This document shows positions 24,994-33,687 of a stretch of 61,368 bases of DNA, piece after piece. This DNA comes from Candidatus Lachnoclostridium stercoravium (lineage in GTDB: Bacteria; Bacillota; Clostridia; Lachnospirales; Lachnospiraceae). Both the position numbers and the translations under genes were made by a program. Each line of letters opens with the position of its first letter. The first letter of the stretch is position 1. The DNA lies in NCBI GenBank assembly GCA_019118365.1, contig DWZA01000040.1, positions 1 to 61,368 of the forward strand. The letters run 5' to 3'. The notes beneath the pieces were generated by a model. The model did no database searches. It saw only the letters and a program-made list of their open reading frames with translations, and was not told where the DNA came from.

Positions 24994-25254
24994 GATTCGC
25001 AAAGTAATATTGGATCATAATAAGGCAAAGCGGTCTTTCACGTGTTCCGGTTTCGCCATCAAGGAACTCTAGGTTTTTATGATTTTGCTAAGAACAGAGG
25101 AGAAAAGAACAAACTCGCGTTGCTCGGACAGTCGTTCTTTTCTCCTCTGACGCAAAACCATAAAAGCCAAGAGTTCCTAAAGATGGCTGCAAAGTCACAC
25201 GTTTTCAGATCGCTTTTGCCTTATCTGCGATCCGCAAAATTACATTTGCGAATC
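24994..25254. repeat. 261-bp fold-back (long imperfect inverted repeat) element
   Basis: Outer ends GATTCGCAAA (24994) and TTTGCGAATC (ending 25254) are inverted copies, and pairing continues inward through most of both arms (AAGGCAAAGCG with CGCTTTTGCCTT, GGAACTC with GAGTTCC) to a perfect 16-bp core, CAGAGGAGAAAAGAAC (25095-25110) with GTTCTTTTCTCCTCTG (25134-25149). It carries no gene and lies in the 600-bp gap between the DUF1576 gene and glnS. It looks like a MITE or fold-back element. A partial copy is at 36918. The rest of the gap is AT-rich (24870-24990) or holds the glnS promoter. Confidence 0.85.
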
Positions 25255-25377
25255 ATTTTCGATCAGAATAGAACGAGCCACAAAAGAAACCAGCACTTTT
25301 TATGGCCGTTTCAGGCTTCTGTTACAAGATGTTTGACTTTGTGAATTGTGGGAATTGCGGGATATGAAAGGTTGGCC

Positions 25378-25406
25378 TTGCCGAACTGGTAAAATTTTGC
25401 TATAAT
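25378..25406 (+). promoter_or_regulatory. SigmaA promoter of glnS
   Basis: TTGCCG (25378-25383), a 17-bp spacer and TATAAT (25401-25406). The leader to the start codon is about 70 bases and shows no T-box specifier or antiterminator motif. Confidence 0.75.
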
Positions 25407-25483
25407 CCAAAGAAAACTGCTGACGGCCTGAATGTTTTTCGGGAAACAGGTAAGATAAATGATGATACTATGGAGGAATGGTT

Positions 25484-27175
25484 ATGGAAGAAAAGATAAC
25501 TTCTGCTGAAGCAGAGGAAAAAGAGGTCGTTTCTAAAAACTTTATCGAGCAGGAGATCGAGAAAGACCTGGCGGAAGGCGTTTATGATCACGTACAGACC
25601 AGATTTCCACCGGAACCGAACGGATATCTTCACATCGGACACGCGAAGTCGATCATTTTAAACTTTGGACTTGCGAAGAAATACGGCGGAAAGTTCAACC
25701 TCCGTTTCGACGATACAAATCCGACGAAGGAAAAAGTGGAATTTGTTGAATCCATTAAGGCGGACGTACAGTGGCTGGGAGCAGATTATGAAGACCGTCT
25801 GTTTTTTGCTTCTGACTATTTTGACAAGATGTATGAGTGCGCGGTCCTGCTGATCAAAAAAGGCAAAGCCTTTGTCTGCGACCTGACGGCGGATCAGATC
25901 CGGGAGTACAGAGGCGACTTTAAAAATCCCGGAAAGGAAAGCCCGTACCGGAACCGCAGCGTGGAAGAGAATCTGAAGCTTTTTGAAGAGATGAAGGAAG
26001 GCAAATACGCGGACGGAGAAAAGGTGCTCCGCGCCAAGATCGACATGGCTTCTCCGAACATTAACATGAGGGATCCGGTGCTTTACCGCGTAGCCCACAT
26101 GACTCACCACAATACCGGTGACAAGTGGTGCATCTACCCGATGTATGATTTTGCCCACCCCATTGAAGATGCCATCGAGCATATCACCCATTCCATCTGC
26201 ACTTTGGAATTCGAGGATCACAGGCCGCTTTACGACTGGGTCGTAAGGGAATGCGAGTTCCCGAACCCGCCGCGCCAGATCGAGTTTGCAAAGCTCTACC
26301 TGACCAACGTCGTAACAGGAAAGAGATATATCAAGAAACTGGTGGAAGACGGCATTGTAGACGGCTGGGACGATCCGCGCCTTGTTTCCATCGCCGCTTT
26401 AAGGAGACGGGGATATACGCCGGAAGCTATCCGCATGTTTGTGGATCTGGTAGGCGTTGCAAAGGCCAACAGCTCCGTGGATTACGCTTTGCTGGAATAC
26501 TGCATCCGTGAAGATCTGAAGCTGAAGAAAGCCAGGATGATGGCTGTTTTGGATCCGGTCAAACTTGTGATCGACAACTATCCGGAAGACCAGATCGAAG
26601 AGCTGGATGTGCCGAACAACCTGGAGAATCCGGAACTGGGGGACAGAAAGGTTCCATTCGGACGGGAATTATATATTGAAAGGGAAGATTTTATGGAAAA
26701 TCCTCCGAAGAAATATTTCCGTCTGTTCCCAGGCAATGAAGTCCGCCTGATGGGCGCTTATTTTGTGACCTGCACCGGCTGCGAGAAGGATGAAAACGGA
26801 AACGTTACCGTAGTTCACTGCACCTATGATCCAGAGACAAAGAGCGGATCCGGCTTTACCGGAAGAAAGGTAAAAGGCACTATCCACTGGGTAGCAGCTA
26901 AGACGGCTGTAAAGGCAGAGTGCCGTCTGTATGAAAATATCGTGGATGAGGAAAAGGGAAAGCTGAACGAGGACGGAAGCCTGAACTTAAATCCCAATTC
27001 CCTTACGATCGTTCCGGAAGCATGGATCGAACCGGCTCTTGCAGATGCAAAGGCTTACGACAGCTTCCAGTTTGTAAGAAACGGATACTTCTGCGCCGAC
27101 TGCAAAGACAGCAGGCCGGATCATCTGGTATTTAACCGGATCGTATCCTTAAAGAGCTCCTTCAAATTAAAATGA
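25484..27175 (+). CDS. glnS: Glutaminyl-tRNA synthetase
   Basis: This class I synthetase charges tRNA-Gln directly. It shows the HIGH motif in [16 protein letters not shown] (near residue 40), a KMSKS equivalent in [11 protein letters not shown] (near 285), and the GlnRS-type segment [20 protein letters not shown]. The C-terminal beta-barrel anticodon-binding domains finish at LKSSFKLK. The length (563) is normal for GlnRS. TGGAGG is seven bases from ATG 25484 and one base from ATG 25478, so 25484 is taken. It is monocistronic, with its own promoter and a leader after the fold-back element. Confidence 0.96.
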   Translation: MEEKITSAEAEEKEVVSKNFIEQEIEKDLAEGVYDHVQTRFPPEPNGYLHIGHAKSIILNFGLAKKYGGKFNLRFDDTNPTKEKVEFVESIKADVQWLGADYEDRLFFASDYFDKMYECAVLLIKKGKAFVCDLTADQIREYRGDFKNPGKESPYRNRSVEENLKLFEEMKEGKYADGEKVLRAKIDMASPNINMRDPVLYRVAHMTHHNTGDKWCIYPMYDFAHPIEDAIEHITHSICTLEFEDHRPLYDWVVRECEFPNPPRQIEFAKLYLTNVVTGKRYIKKLVEDGIVDGWDDPRLVSIAALRRRGYTPEAIRMFVDLVGVAKANSSVDYALLEYCIREDLKLKKARMMAVLDPVKLVIDNYPEDQIEELDVPNNLENPELGDRKVPFGRELYIEREDFMENPPKKYFRLFPGNEVRLMGAYFVTCTGCEKDENGNVTVVHCTYDPETKSGSGFTGRKVKGTIHWVAAKTAVKAECRLYENIVDEEKGKLNEDGSLNLNPNSLTIVPEAWIEPALADAKAYDSFQFVRNGYFCADCKDSRPDHLVFNRIVSLKSSFKLK

Positions 27176-27305
27176 TCTTTTCTCTGTGAGAGCAGTTTCG
27201 TCATATGGGAGAAAAAGACGGCTGAAGTTTGTGCAGGCGGTAAATAGAAAGCCTCTCCTATTTCGCGTATAATCATGGCATAGAAAGCGAAAAAGGAGAA
27301 CAGAC

Positions 27306-27902
27306 ATGGCAGGAATTTCTTTAAAAAATATTTGCAAAGTATACCCGAACGGTTTTGAAGCAGTTAAAAATTTCAATATGGAGATCGAAGACAAAGAGTT
27401 TATTATCTTTGTCGGCCCGTCCGGCTGCGGAAAGTCCACGACGCTTCGTATGATCGCCGGCCTGGAAGAGATCTCTTCCGGAGAGCTTCTGATCGACGGA
27501 AAGCTTATGAACGACGTGGAACCAAAAGACAGGGATATCGCGATGGTCTTCCAGAACTACGCTCTTTATCCCCATATGACGGTTTATGAAAATATGGCCT
27601 TTGCCCTGAAGCTGAGAAAAGTGCCGAAACAGGAGATCGACAGGATGGTAAGAGAAGCGGCCAGGATCCTGGATCTGGAAGGATTGCTGGACAGAAAGCC
27701 AAAAGCTCTTTCCGGCGGACAGCGCCAGAGGGTGGCTATGGGACGCGCCATCGTCCGCAGCCCCAAGGTATTCCTGATGGACGAGCCGCTGTCCAACCTG
27801 GATGCCAAGCTGCGTGTTCAGATGAGAACGGAGATCTCCAGGCTTCATCAGAGGCTGGGAGCGACGATCATCTATGTTACTCAGACCAGACAGAGGCTAT
27901 GA
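27306..27902 (+). pseudogene. ugpC: MsmX/UgpC-type sugar ABC ATPase, N-terminal part of a frameshifted gene
   Basis: This part encodes a normal nucleotide-binding domain up to the Walker B region: [16 protein letters not shown] (Walker A, near residue 37), [13 protein letters not shown] (Q-loop), [14 protein letters not shown] (signature) and [16 protein letters not shown]. The frame then breaks. The expected [15 protein letters not shown] is read as [11 protein letters not shown] and stops, because one base is missing between 27883 and 27884, in the CAT codon of the H-loop histidine. These ATPases energise many sugar importers that lack their own ATPase, such as the one at 33.7-36.9 kb. If real, the mutation removes the switch histidine and the regulatory domain. 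A sequencing error is the main alternative. Confidence 0.9.
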
Positions 27903-28414
27903 CTCTGGGCACCAGGATCGTCGTTATGAAGGACGGAGTCGTGCAGCAGATCGACTCTCCGCAGAACCTCTATAACGCGCCGTCTAATATGTTCGTCGCA
28001 GGGTTTATCGGATCTCCGCAGATGAATTTTGTAGATACTCTTTGCAAAGAAGAAAACGGAAAGATCGTTCTGGAGGCAGGAAATGTAAGGATCCCGCTTC
28101 CTGCGGCAAAGGCGGAAGCTTTGAAAAAGGGCGGCTTTGTAGGAAAACAGGTAGTGATGGGGATCCGTCCGGAGAACCTTTCCGACGAAGCGGCGGTTAT
28201 CGCGGATACAGACGCCGTTATCACAGCGGAGATCAACGTATATGAGCTTCTCGGAGCCGAAGTATTCCTTTATTTTGAATTAAACGGAGCCCATATGACT
28301 GCAAGGGTGAATCCGCAGACAAGAGTAAAAACGGGAGATAAAGTCCAGTTTGCGATTGATACGGATAAGATACATGTTTTCGATAAAGAGACAGGGATCA
28401 CCATTACGAACTAA
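27899..28414 (+). pseudogene. ugpC: MsmX/UgpC-type sugar ABC ATPase, C-terminal part of a frameshifted gene
   Basis: The other half of the same gene, in the -1 frame. It resumes with [20 protein letters not shown], the D-loop/post-switch region, and continues through FIGSPQMNF and the C-terminal TOBE/OB domain (VVMGIRPENLSD, LLGAEVFLYFEL, VQFAIDTDKIHVFD) characteristic of the MalK/MsmX/UgpC group. Homology truly begins at 27884, and ATG 27899 is only an internal Met. Inserting a single T after 27883 would join both halves into a 369-residue protein of normal length. The downstream regulator gene follows 15 bp later. Confidence 0.9.
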
Positions 28415-28429
28415 AAGGAGAGTCAGAGT

Positions 28430-29512
28430 TTGATCTCAGAAGAGCTTTTGCAGGAATGTATAGATGAGTATAAGGCTGTCTGCCATAGGAAGGCAGCCTT
28501 ATTTGATGGAAATGGAGAACTTCTGGCGGCTTCCGGCGGCGACGCCTCCTGGCCGGAAAGCCTGCTTTCTATGGAAAAACGGGAGGCGTTTCTGGCTTCC
28601 GGCGGCGAAGTCTGGGCCGGGGAGGGATTCTGCCTCTTTCGGATCCAGTGGGACGGCCGTACAAACGGCATTTTTCTGGCAGAGGGAACGATAGAGGAGA
28701 ACCGCGGAGCGGCCCTGATGACAGTCGGCTGCCTGAAAAGGATATATACGGCCGCTGGAAAACGGAAAGGGCGCAAGCAGATCCTAAAGGAACTGCTGGA
28801 AGGAAAATTGACGGGAGAAGAGGAAGAGTGCCGCTCCTTTAACCGCTTCCGGAAACGGGGGGAAGACGGCTGGATTGTTTTCCTGATCGAAGGGAACGAA
28901 GGCTGCGAAGGGGACGTGGAGGCAGTCCTGTCGGAATTATTCGCCTTTGAAAAAAGGGCGGAAGCTGTAAAGATCGGAGAAGGGCTGGTGGCTTTTGCCT
29001 GCCCGCTTCCGGATCAGGAAGAGACGGCGGCCCTGACGATCTCTGACACCATAAGCGGAGAGCTGATGATTAAGGTCCGCGTCGCTGTAAGCAGGAAGGT
29101 CTATGGACTTGACGGATTATCGAAAGCCTTTAAGGAGGCTTTTGCCGCTCTGGAGATCGGAAAGATCTTTTACAGGGACCGGCAGATCCATCTCTTCGGC
29201 TCCCTGGGCATAGGGGGACTGATCTACCATCTGCCCGTTCCGGTCTGCGAGGGCTTTATAAGGGACATCTTCGGCACGGATACGATCCCTGAGATCGACG
29301 ACGAACTGCTGGATACCGCTTACCGTTTTCTGGCAAACAACCTGAACTTATCTGAGACAGGAAGGCAGCTGTATATCCACAGGAACACCCTGGTCTACCG
29401 CCTGGAGAAAATTCACAAAGAAACAGGGTTAGATATCCGAAGCTTCGACGATGCCATGGCCTTTAAGACCGGTATGATGATCGGAGAATATATGAAATAT
29501 AAAAAGCAGTGA
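28430..29512 (+). CDS. PucR/CdaR-type helix-turn-helix regulator
   Basis: The C-terminal 65 residues are a classic PucR/CdaR DNA-binding domain: FLANNLNLSETGRQLYIHRNTLVYRLEKI. The preceding 290 residues are a variable sensor region of unknown ligand, with an N-terminal LLQECIDEYKAV segment. The start is TTG 28430, with AAGGAG nine bases upstream; no better start exists nearby. It lies 15 bp behind the frameshifted ATPase and is presumably cotranscribed with it, so it probably senses carbohydrate status. The same pair (ATPase then PucR regulator) is familiar from other Lachnospiraceae genomes, as far as I recall. Confidence 0.82.
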   Translation: MISEELLQECIDEYKAVCHRKAALFDGNGELLAASGGDASWPESLLSMEKREAFLASGGEVWAGEGFCLFRIQWDGRTNGIFLAEGTIEENRGAALMTVGCLKRIYTAAGKRKGRKQILKELLEGKLTGEEEECRSFNRFRKRGEDGWIVFLIEGNEGCEGDVEAVLSELFAFEKRAEAVKIGEGLVAFACPLPDQEETAALTISDTISGELMIKVRVAVSRKVYGLDGLSKAFKEAFAALEIGKIFYRDRQIHLFGSLGIGGLIYHLPVPVCEGFIRDIFGTDTIPEIDDELLDTAYRFLANNLNLSETGRQLYIHRNTLVYRLEKIHKETGLDIRSFDDAMAFKTGMMIGEYMKYKKQ

Positions 29513-29522
29513 TAAGCGAGAA

Positions 29523-29607
29523 CCGGCAGGCCGCGTCAGTGACGGGCCTGCCGGGAAATAAACGACACAGGGGAGGGTGCGATTCGTTGGAATCGCACCC
29601 TCCCCTT
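29523..29607. terminator. Two tandem hairpins between converging genes
   Basis: CCGGCAGGCC / GGCCTGCCGG (29523-29553) is a perfect 10-bp stem. It is followed by AGGGGAGGGTGCGATTC / GAATCGCACCCTCCCCTT (29569-29607) with the loop GTTG, about 16 perfect pairs. Neither has a long T-run. They separate the PucR-type gene from the converging glucosidase gene. A 71-codon open frame over them (29509-29724) is not considered a gene. Confidence 0.6.
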
Positions 29608-29671
29608 GAAAAGTTCTGCAAAAAGAGAAAAGATTGCCAGGCCCTGGAGGGCCGGTTTTATGATTGGATTG

Positions 29672-31345
29672 CTATGATCGGATCTTGCCGATTACAACGT
29701 AAGCTTCATAAGGCGCAAGCTTAAGGCTGCGGGTAAAAGTTTCCCTGCCGTAATTGGAAATATAGACGGAAGGATCTTCCAGCTGCAGGCTTTCCGGGAT
29801 CGCCGCATCTGCGTCGGATCCGGTAAGGTTTAAGAATACAAAGAGGCAGGTATCGTCCAGAGTCCTGGAGTAAGCGTAAAGCTGATGGCTGTCTTCGAAA
29901 TACTCTTTATAATCTCCGTATACCACTACCGGATTCTTTTTCCGGAGAGCGATCAGCTTCTGGTAGTAATGGAAGATAGAGTTGCTGTCGTTCATCTGCT
30001 GTCTGGCGTTGATCGTCTTGTAATTCGGATTTACCCCAAACCAGGGAGTAACAGAAGAGAAGCCGGCGTTTTCTTCGTCGCTCCACTGCATGGGCGTCCG
30101 GCCGTTATCTCTGCTCCGGTAATGGATCTTTGCCATGATCTTCTCCGGATCGATGCCCTTTTCCAGCTGGTCATGATAGAAATTAATAGTCTGGATGTCC
30201 TGGTACTGGTCGATGGAGTCCAGAGCGATATTTGTCATTCCCAGCTCTTCGCCCTGATAGATATAGGGGGTGCCTTTTAAGGTGTGAAGCATGGTGGCCA
30301 GCATGCAGGCGCTTTCCCGGCGGAATTTGCCGTCGTCGCCGAAGCGGGATACCATACGGGGTTGATCATGGTTGTTTAAGAACAGGCTGTTCCAGCCGCC
30401 GTCCATTTCTTTCTGCCATTTGCTCATGATCTCTTTTAAACGGAAAAGATCCATAGGGATCAGGTTCCATTTTCCGCCGTCGTAGCTGTCTACCAGCATA
30501 TGCTCAAACTGGAAGATCATGTTCAGCTCGCCCCGGTCTTCGCCCACATACTGAAGCGCGATCTGAGGCGTAACGTTTGGGGTTTCCCCTACGGTCATGA
30601 TGTCATAGTCCTTTAGAACAGATTCGTAAAGACCGTGAAGATATTCATGGACTCTCGGTCCGTTCATGTAAAAGTCGTGGCCGCGTACAAGGCCGCTTTT
30701 TCCTGGAACAGAAGGAAATCCAGGAACTTTGGAAATGAAGTTGATGGTATCCATACGGAAACCGTCGATGCCTCTCTCCAGCCAGAAACGGCAGATCTCC
30801 ACCACTTCTTTTCTCACTTTTTCGTTTTCCCAGTTCAAGTCCGGCTGCTTTTTGGAGAAGATATGAAGATAATACTGTCCAAGCTCATCTACATATTCCC
30901 ATGCCGGTCCGCTGAAATGAGATTCCCAGTTATTGGGGAGGACTCCCTTTTCCCCGTCTTTCCATATATAGTAGTCGTGATACGGATTGTCCTTGGATTT
31001 GCGCGCCTCTATAAACCAGGGGTTTTCATCGGAGGTATGATTGACGATCAGATCCATGACGATCTTCAGTCCCTTTTCATGGGCCTTTTTGATCAGCAGG
31101 TCTATGTCGGCCAAAGTGCCGAATTCCGGCATAATGTCCCGGTAATTGCTTACGTCATACCCGTTGTCGTCGTTGGGAGAGGAGTAAACGGGGCAGAGCC
31201 AGAGAACGTCTGCGCCAAGTTCAGCCAGATAGTCCAGCCTGCTGATAATTCCGGGGATATCCCCGATACCGTCTCCGTTGGAATCCTGAAAACTCTTCGG
31301 GTATATCTGGTACACAACGGATTCTTTCCACCATTTTTTTTCCAT
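29672..31345 (-). CDS. malL: GH13 alpha-glucosidase (oligo-1,6-glucosidase / alpha-glucoside hydrolase)
   Basis: The 557-residue cytoplasmic enzyme has all GH13 subfamily-31 motifs: DLIVNHTSDENPWF (region I), GFRMDTINFI with the nucleophile Asp, TVGETPNV with the acid/base Glu, and FLNNHDQPRMVSRFGDD with the transition-state Asp. It would cleave alpha-1,6 and other alpha-linked glucosides or disaccharides brought in by the nearby importer. It is divergent from the PrpR-type activator. Its upstream region carries a near-perfect -24/-12 promoter on the minus strand (31418-31433), so it should depend on sigma-54. Region motifs do not settle sucrose, isomaltose or trehalose-6-phosphate specificity. 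Confidence 0.93.
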   Translation of the reverse strand: MEKKWWKESVVYQIYPKSFQDSNGDGIGDIPGIISRLDYLAELGADVLWLCPVYSSPNDDNGYDVSNYRDIMPEFGTLADIDLLIKKAHEKGLKIVMDLIVNHTSDENPWFIEARKSKDNPYHDYYIWKDGEKGVLPNNWESHFSGPAWEYVDELGQYYLHIFSKKQPDLNWENEKVRKEVVEICRFWLERGIDGFRMDTINFISKVPGFPSVPGKSGLVRGHDFYMNGPRVHEYLHGLYESVLKDYDIMTVGETPNVTPQIALQYVGEDRGELNMIFQFEHMLVDSYDGGKWNLIPMDLFRLKEIMSKWQKEMDGGWNSLFLNNHDQPRMVSRFGDDGKFRRESACMLATMLHTLKGTPYIYQGEELGMTNIALDSIDQYQDIQTINFYHDQLEKGIDPEKIMAKIHYRSRDNGRTPMQWSDEENAGFSSVTPWFGVNPNYKTINARQQMNDSNSIFHYYQKLIALRKKNPVVVYGDYKEYFEDSHQLYAYSRTLDDTCLFVFLNLTGSDADAAIPESLQLEDPSVYISNYGRETFTRSLKLAPYEAYVVIGKIRS

Positions 31346-31417
31346 AATTCATCTCTCTTTCCTGTAGTTTAATGCCTGTACTGCACTTGCTATCGTGCAG
31401 TGCTAATAAAATATATA

Positions 31418-31433
31418 GCAATTTTTGTGCCAG
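31418..31433 (-). promoter_or_regulatory. Sigma-54 (-24/-12) promoter for the GH13 glucosidase
   Basis: On the minus strand the bases read CTGGCACAAAAATTGC. GG and GC are separated by exactly 10 bp, and the match to TGGCAC-N5-TTGC is complete. It lies about 75 bp upstream of the malL start, pointing at it. The TGAAACA-type repeats at 31493-31533 lie 60-100 bp further upstream, which is the right place for an activator. Confidence 0.85.
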
Positions 31434-31492
31434 TTTTTCTGAACGACCTTCGTTTTGGAAAATGGTATGATAACAATATTTTAACAGAAGAA

Positions 31493-31544
31493 TGAAACAA
31501 TTGAAACAAAATAAATTGTTTTTCTGGTTTCAAGATGGTATAAT
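31493..31544 (+). promoter_or_regulatory. Activator-binding repeats overlapping the sigmaA promoter of the PrpR-type regulator
   Basis: TGAAACAA (31493-31500), TTGAAACAA (31501-31509), and the inverted forms TTGTTT (31516) and GGTTTCAA (31526-31533) cluster in 41 bp. TTGTTT (31516-31521), a 17-bp spacer and TATAAT (31539-31544) form a sigmaA promoter for the regulator gene that runs through the same repeats. Binding could therefore activate malL from a distance and repress the regulator itself. The assignment to this regulator is inference from the matching site near its second target. Confidence 0.7.
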
Positions 31545-31599
31545 GGAAAAGAATGGACAGGTATAGATGTAATTATTATGGAAAGAGGGAGGCGGAGAA

Positions 31600-33450
31600 A
31601 TGGTCAGGATCCAATGGATCGTTCCTTATACAGAGACGTGGGAGGTATGCAGGCAGCAGGCGGAAACAGTACGGCGCAAAGACATGGAGATCGAGCTGAT
31701 CCAGGTATTTACCCAGGACGACGAAAGGCTGAAGCACTGCAGCGCCGATATTGTGATCGCAAGGGGGATCACAGCCCGTACCATACAGCGGTACAATCCG
31801 GACGTTCAGATCGTGGATATTCAGGTGGGATTTGCAGAAGTGATCCATGCGATCTTAAAATGCAGGGATGAGATGGGGGTAAAAAAGGCAGCGATCATTC
31901 TGGCAAAGCCGCTGGAAGGCGGCGTGGAAGAACTGGGAAGGGCCTGCGGGATCCATCTGGAACAGTATGGAGCTTCTACTATGGAAGAGATCTGCAGGGC
32001 AGTGGACGCGGCGGTTTCCCATGGAGCGGAGGCCTTTCTGGGCGGCGAAAACCTGAGGCTGATCTGCGAGGAGAGGGGCCTTTTGGCGATCCACGTACTT
32101 TCCGGGCCAAACGCGCTGAAGCAGGCTTTAAATGAGGCGGTGAACATCGGGACGGCCATTAACAGGCGGCTGCAGCATGCCAGATTCCAGAAACATGTTC
32201 TGGACAGCATGAAAGAGGCGGTGGTGGTGATCGACGACAAGGGGGTCATCATCCAGGTAAACAAGCAGGTTTACGATACCGTGCATCTGAAGGAGAATAT
32301 GGTGGGAAAGAGCATAGAGACGCTGTGCAAAGGGCTGGACTGGCAGGAAAGCCTCTCCTCCGGGCTGGAGATGGATTCTGTGCAGGAGATCAACCGCCAG
32401 TTTGTCCTCGTTTCTCTGAAGCCGTTAAACATCGCCAGCGAGGGCCCGGCGATCCTGGTGACTTTCCAGAACGTGGACAATATCAAAGAAACAGAGTCGA
32501 AGATCCGGCGCAAGCTGGCGGAAAAGGGGCTTACGGCCCGATACCATTTTGAAGACATCATAGGGGAAAGCGAGGAGCTGAAACAGGCGGTCACCATGGC
32601 TTATTATTACAGCCGGACCGATTCCAACGTCCTTCTCCTGGGAGAAAGCGGGACGGGAAAGGAATTATTCGCCCATAGTATCCACAACGCCAGCCGCAGA
32701 AAGCATCAGCCTTTTGTGGCGGTAAACTGCGCGGCACTGCCGGAAAATCTGCTGGAAAGCGAGCTGTTCGGATACGTAGGAGGAGCGTTTTCGGGCGCTT
32801 CTAAGGAAGGAAAAGCAGGACTTTTCGAGCTGGCTCACAGGGGAACTATCTTCCTGGACGAGATCGGGGAGATGCCGATGAACCTTCAGGCAAAGCTTTT
32901 AAGAGTCCTTCAGGAAAAAGAGATCCGGCGCATTGGAGACGACAAGATCATACCGGTAGACGTGCGGGTGATTTCGGCTACGAATATCCATATGCAGGAT
33001 ATGATAAAAGAACACAAATTCCGTTCAGACCTGTACTACAGGATCAACCTGCTGCAGATATCCGTGCCGTCTCTGAGGGAGAGGCAGGGTGATATCCTTC
33101 TTCTTGCAGACCATTTCATGAACCGGTTCGCCGTTAAATACGATGTTTCCGTTCCCGTATTTACACAACAGGCAAAAGAATATCTTTTGCAGTACAGCTG
33201 GCCGGGAAATGTAAGGGAGCTGCAGAACGTCTGCGAACGGATCGTCGTCCTCCCCCACGATGTGGAGATCGCTTCCGAAGATCTGAAAAAGATGAAGATC
33301 CTGGAAGAGGAAGCAGAGGAAGAAACAGGAAAGGAAAAAAAGAAAAGGAAAACTATGAGCCAGGAAGAAATGGCGGCTATGATGGGGATCAGCAGGACGA
33401 CATTGTGGCGCAGAAGAAAACAGCTGAAAGAGAATGAAACAAATGAATAA
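31600..33450 (+). CDS. PrpR-type sigma-54-dependent transcriptional activator (PrpR_N-PAS-AAA+-HTH)
   Basis: Residues 1-180 form a PrpR_N sensor (periplasmic-binding-like: [14 protein letters not shown], then [17 protein letters not shown]). A PAS domain follows (about 205-300: [20 protein letters not shown]). The AAA+ domain (about 325-560) has Walker [16 protein letters not shown], the sigma-54 loop [13 protein letters not shown] (a GAFTGA variant), Walker [12 protein letters not shown] and the arginine-finger region [10 protein letters not shown]. The C-terminal helix-turn-helix is [19 protein letters not shown]. It lies between two -24/-12 promoters and is the clear candidate to activate both the divergent glucosidase and the downstream importer. 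Confidence 0.93.
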   Translation: MVRIQWIVPYTETWEVCRQQAETVRRKDMEIELIQVFTQDDERLKHCSADIVIARGITARTIQRYNPDVQIVDIQVGFAEVIHAILKCRDEMGVKKAAIILAKPLEGGVEELGRACGIHLEQYGASTMEEICRAVDAAVSHGAEAFLGGENLRLICEERGLLAIHVLSGPNALKQALNEAVNIGTAINRRLQHARFQKHVLDSMKEAVVVIDDKGVIIQVNKQVYDTVHLKENMVGKSIETLCKGLDWQESLSSGLEMDSVQEINRQFVLVSLKPLNIASEGPAILVTFQNVDNIKETESKIRRKLAEKGLTARYHFEDIIGESEELKQAVTMAYYYSRTDSNVLLLGESGTGKELFAHSIHNASRRKHQPFVAVNCAALPENLLESELFGYVGGAFSGASKEGKAGLFELAHRGTIFLDEIGEMPMNLQAKLLRVLQEKEIRRIGDDKIIPVDVRVISATNIHMQDMIKEHKFRSDLYYRINLLQISVPSLRERQGDILLLADHFMNRFAVKYDVSVPVFTQQAKEYLLQYSWPGNVRELQNVCERIVVLPHDVEIASEDLKKMKILEEEAEEETGKEKKKRKTMSQEEMAAMMGISRTTLWRRRKQLKENETNE

Positions 33451-33485
33451 ACAAATTAAACAAATAAGCTGTTTAAATTGTTTCA
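33435..33485 (+). promoter_or_regulatory. Candidate upstream activating sequence for the sugar importer
   Basis: TGAAACAA (33435-33442) and TTGTTTCA (33478-33485) flank an inner near-palindrome, CAAATTAAACA-N7-TGTTTAAATTG. The TGAAACA words match those upstream of malL. The site begins inside the last codons of the regulator gene and lies about 110-160 bp upstream of the -24/-12 promoter at 33594, a normal distance for looping activation. Confidence 0.7.
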
Positions 33486-33509
33486 ACTGCAGGGGACGTA
33501 ATAAAAACT

Positions 33510-33558
33510 GAAAGGGGAGTTGGAAGAGGAAAGCGCTTTCAATCCCCTTTTGTTTTTT
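33510..33558 (+). terminator. Intrinsic terminator of the regulator gene
   Basis: GAAAGGGGA pairs with TCCCCTTTT across a loop of about 25 bases, followed by TGTTTTTTG. It separates the PrpR-type gene from the sigma-54 promoter of the importer operon, so that operon should be largely insulated from read-through. Confidence 0.7.
33528..33541. promoter_or_regulatory. CcpA (cre)-like site
   Basis: GGAAAGCGCTTTCA differs from the ideal cre TGAAAGCGCTTTCA at one position and contains a perfect 12-bp palindrome. It lies in the terminator loop, 53 bp upstream of the -24 element of the sugar importer. It could add glucose repression, if CcpA is present in this organism. Confidence 0.5.
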
Positions 33559-33593
33559 GCCCTTTTGAAACCAGAAGAGACGGAATAGACAAA

Positions 33594-33609
33594 TTGGCAC
33601 GAAAATTGC
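33594..33609 (+). promoter_or_regulatory. Sigma-54 (-24/-12) promoter of the sugar importer operon
   Basis: TTGGCACGAAAATTGC is an essentially perfect match to the TTGGCACG-N4-TTGC consensus, with GG and GC 10 bp apart. It precedes the binding-protein gene by about 80 bases. The short leader includes the hairpin AAAGACGGC / GCCATCTTT (about 33638-33663). Confidence 0.9.
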
Positions 33610-33687
33610 TTTTATATTTTATCAAAAACAGCGAAAAGACGGCGTGAGCGATCAGCCATCTTTTCCAAAATAAAAGGAGGTTAATTT

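Noticed and set aside
25407-25483. T-box leader for glnS
   Set aside because: No T-box sequence or specifier stem; the leader is too short.
29509-29724. 71-codon open frame after the PucR-type regulator
   Set aside because: It lies over two strong hairpins and the end of malL, without a ribosome-binding site.
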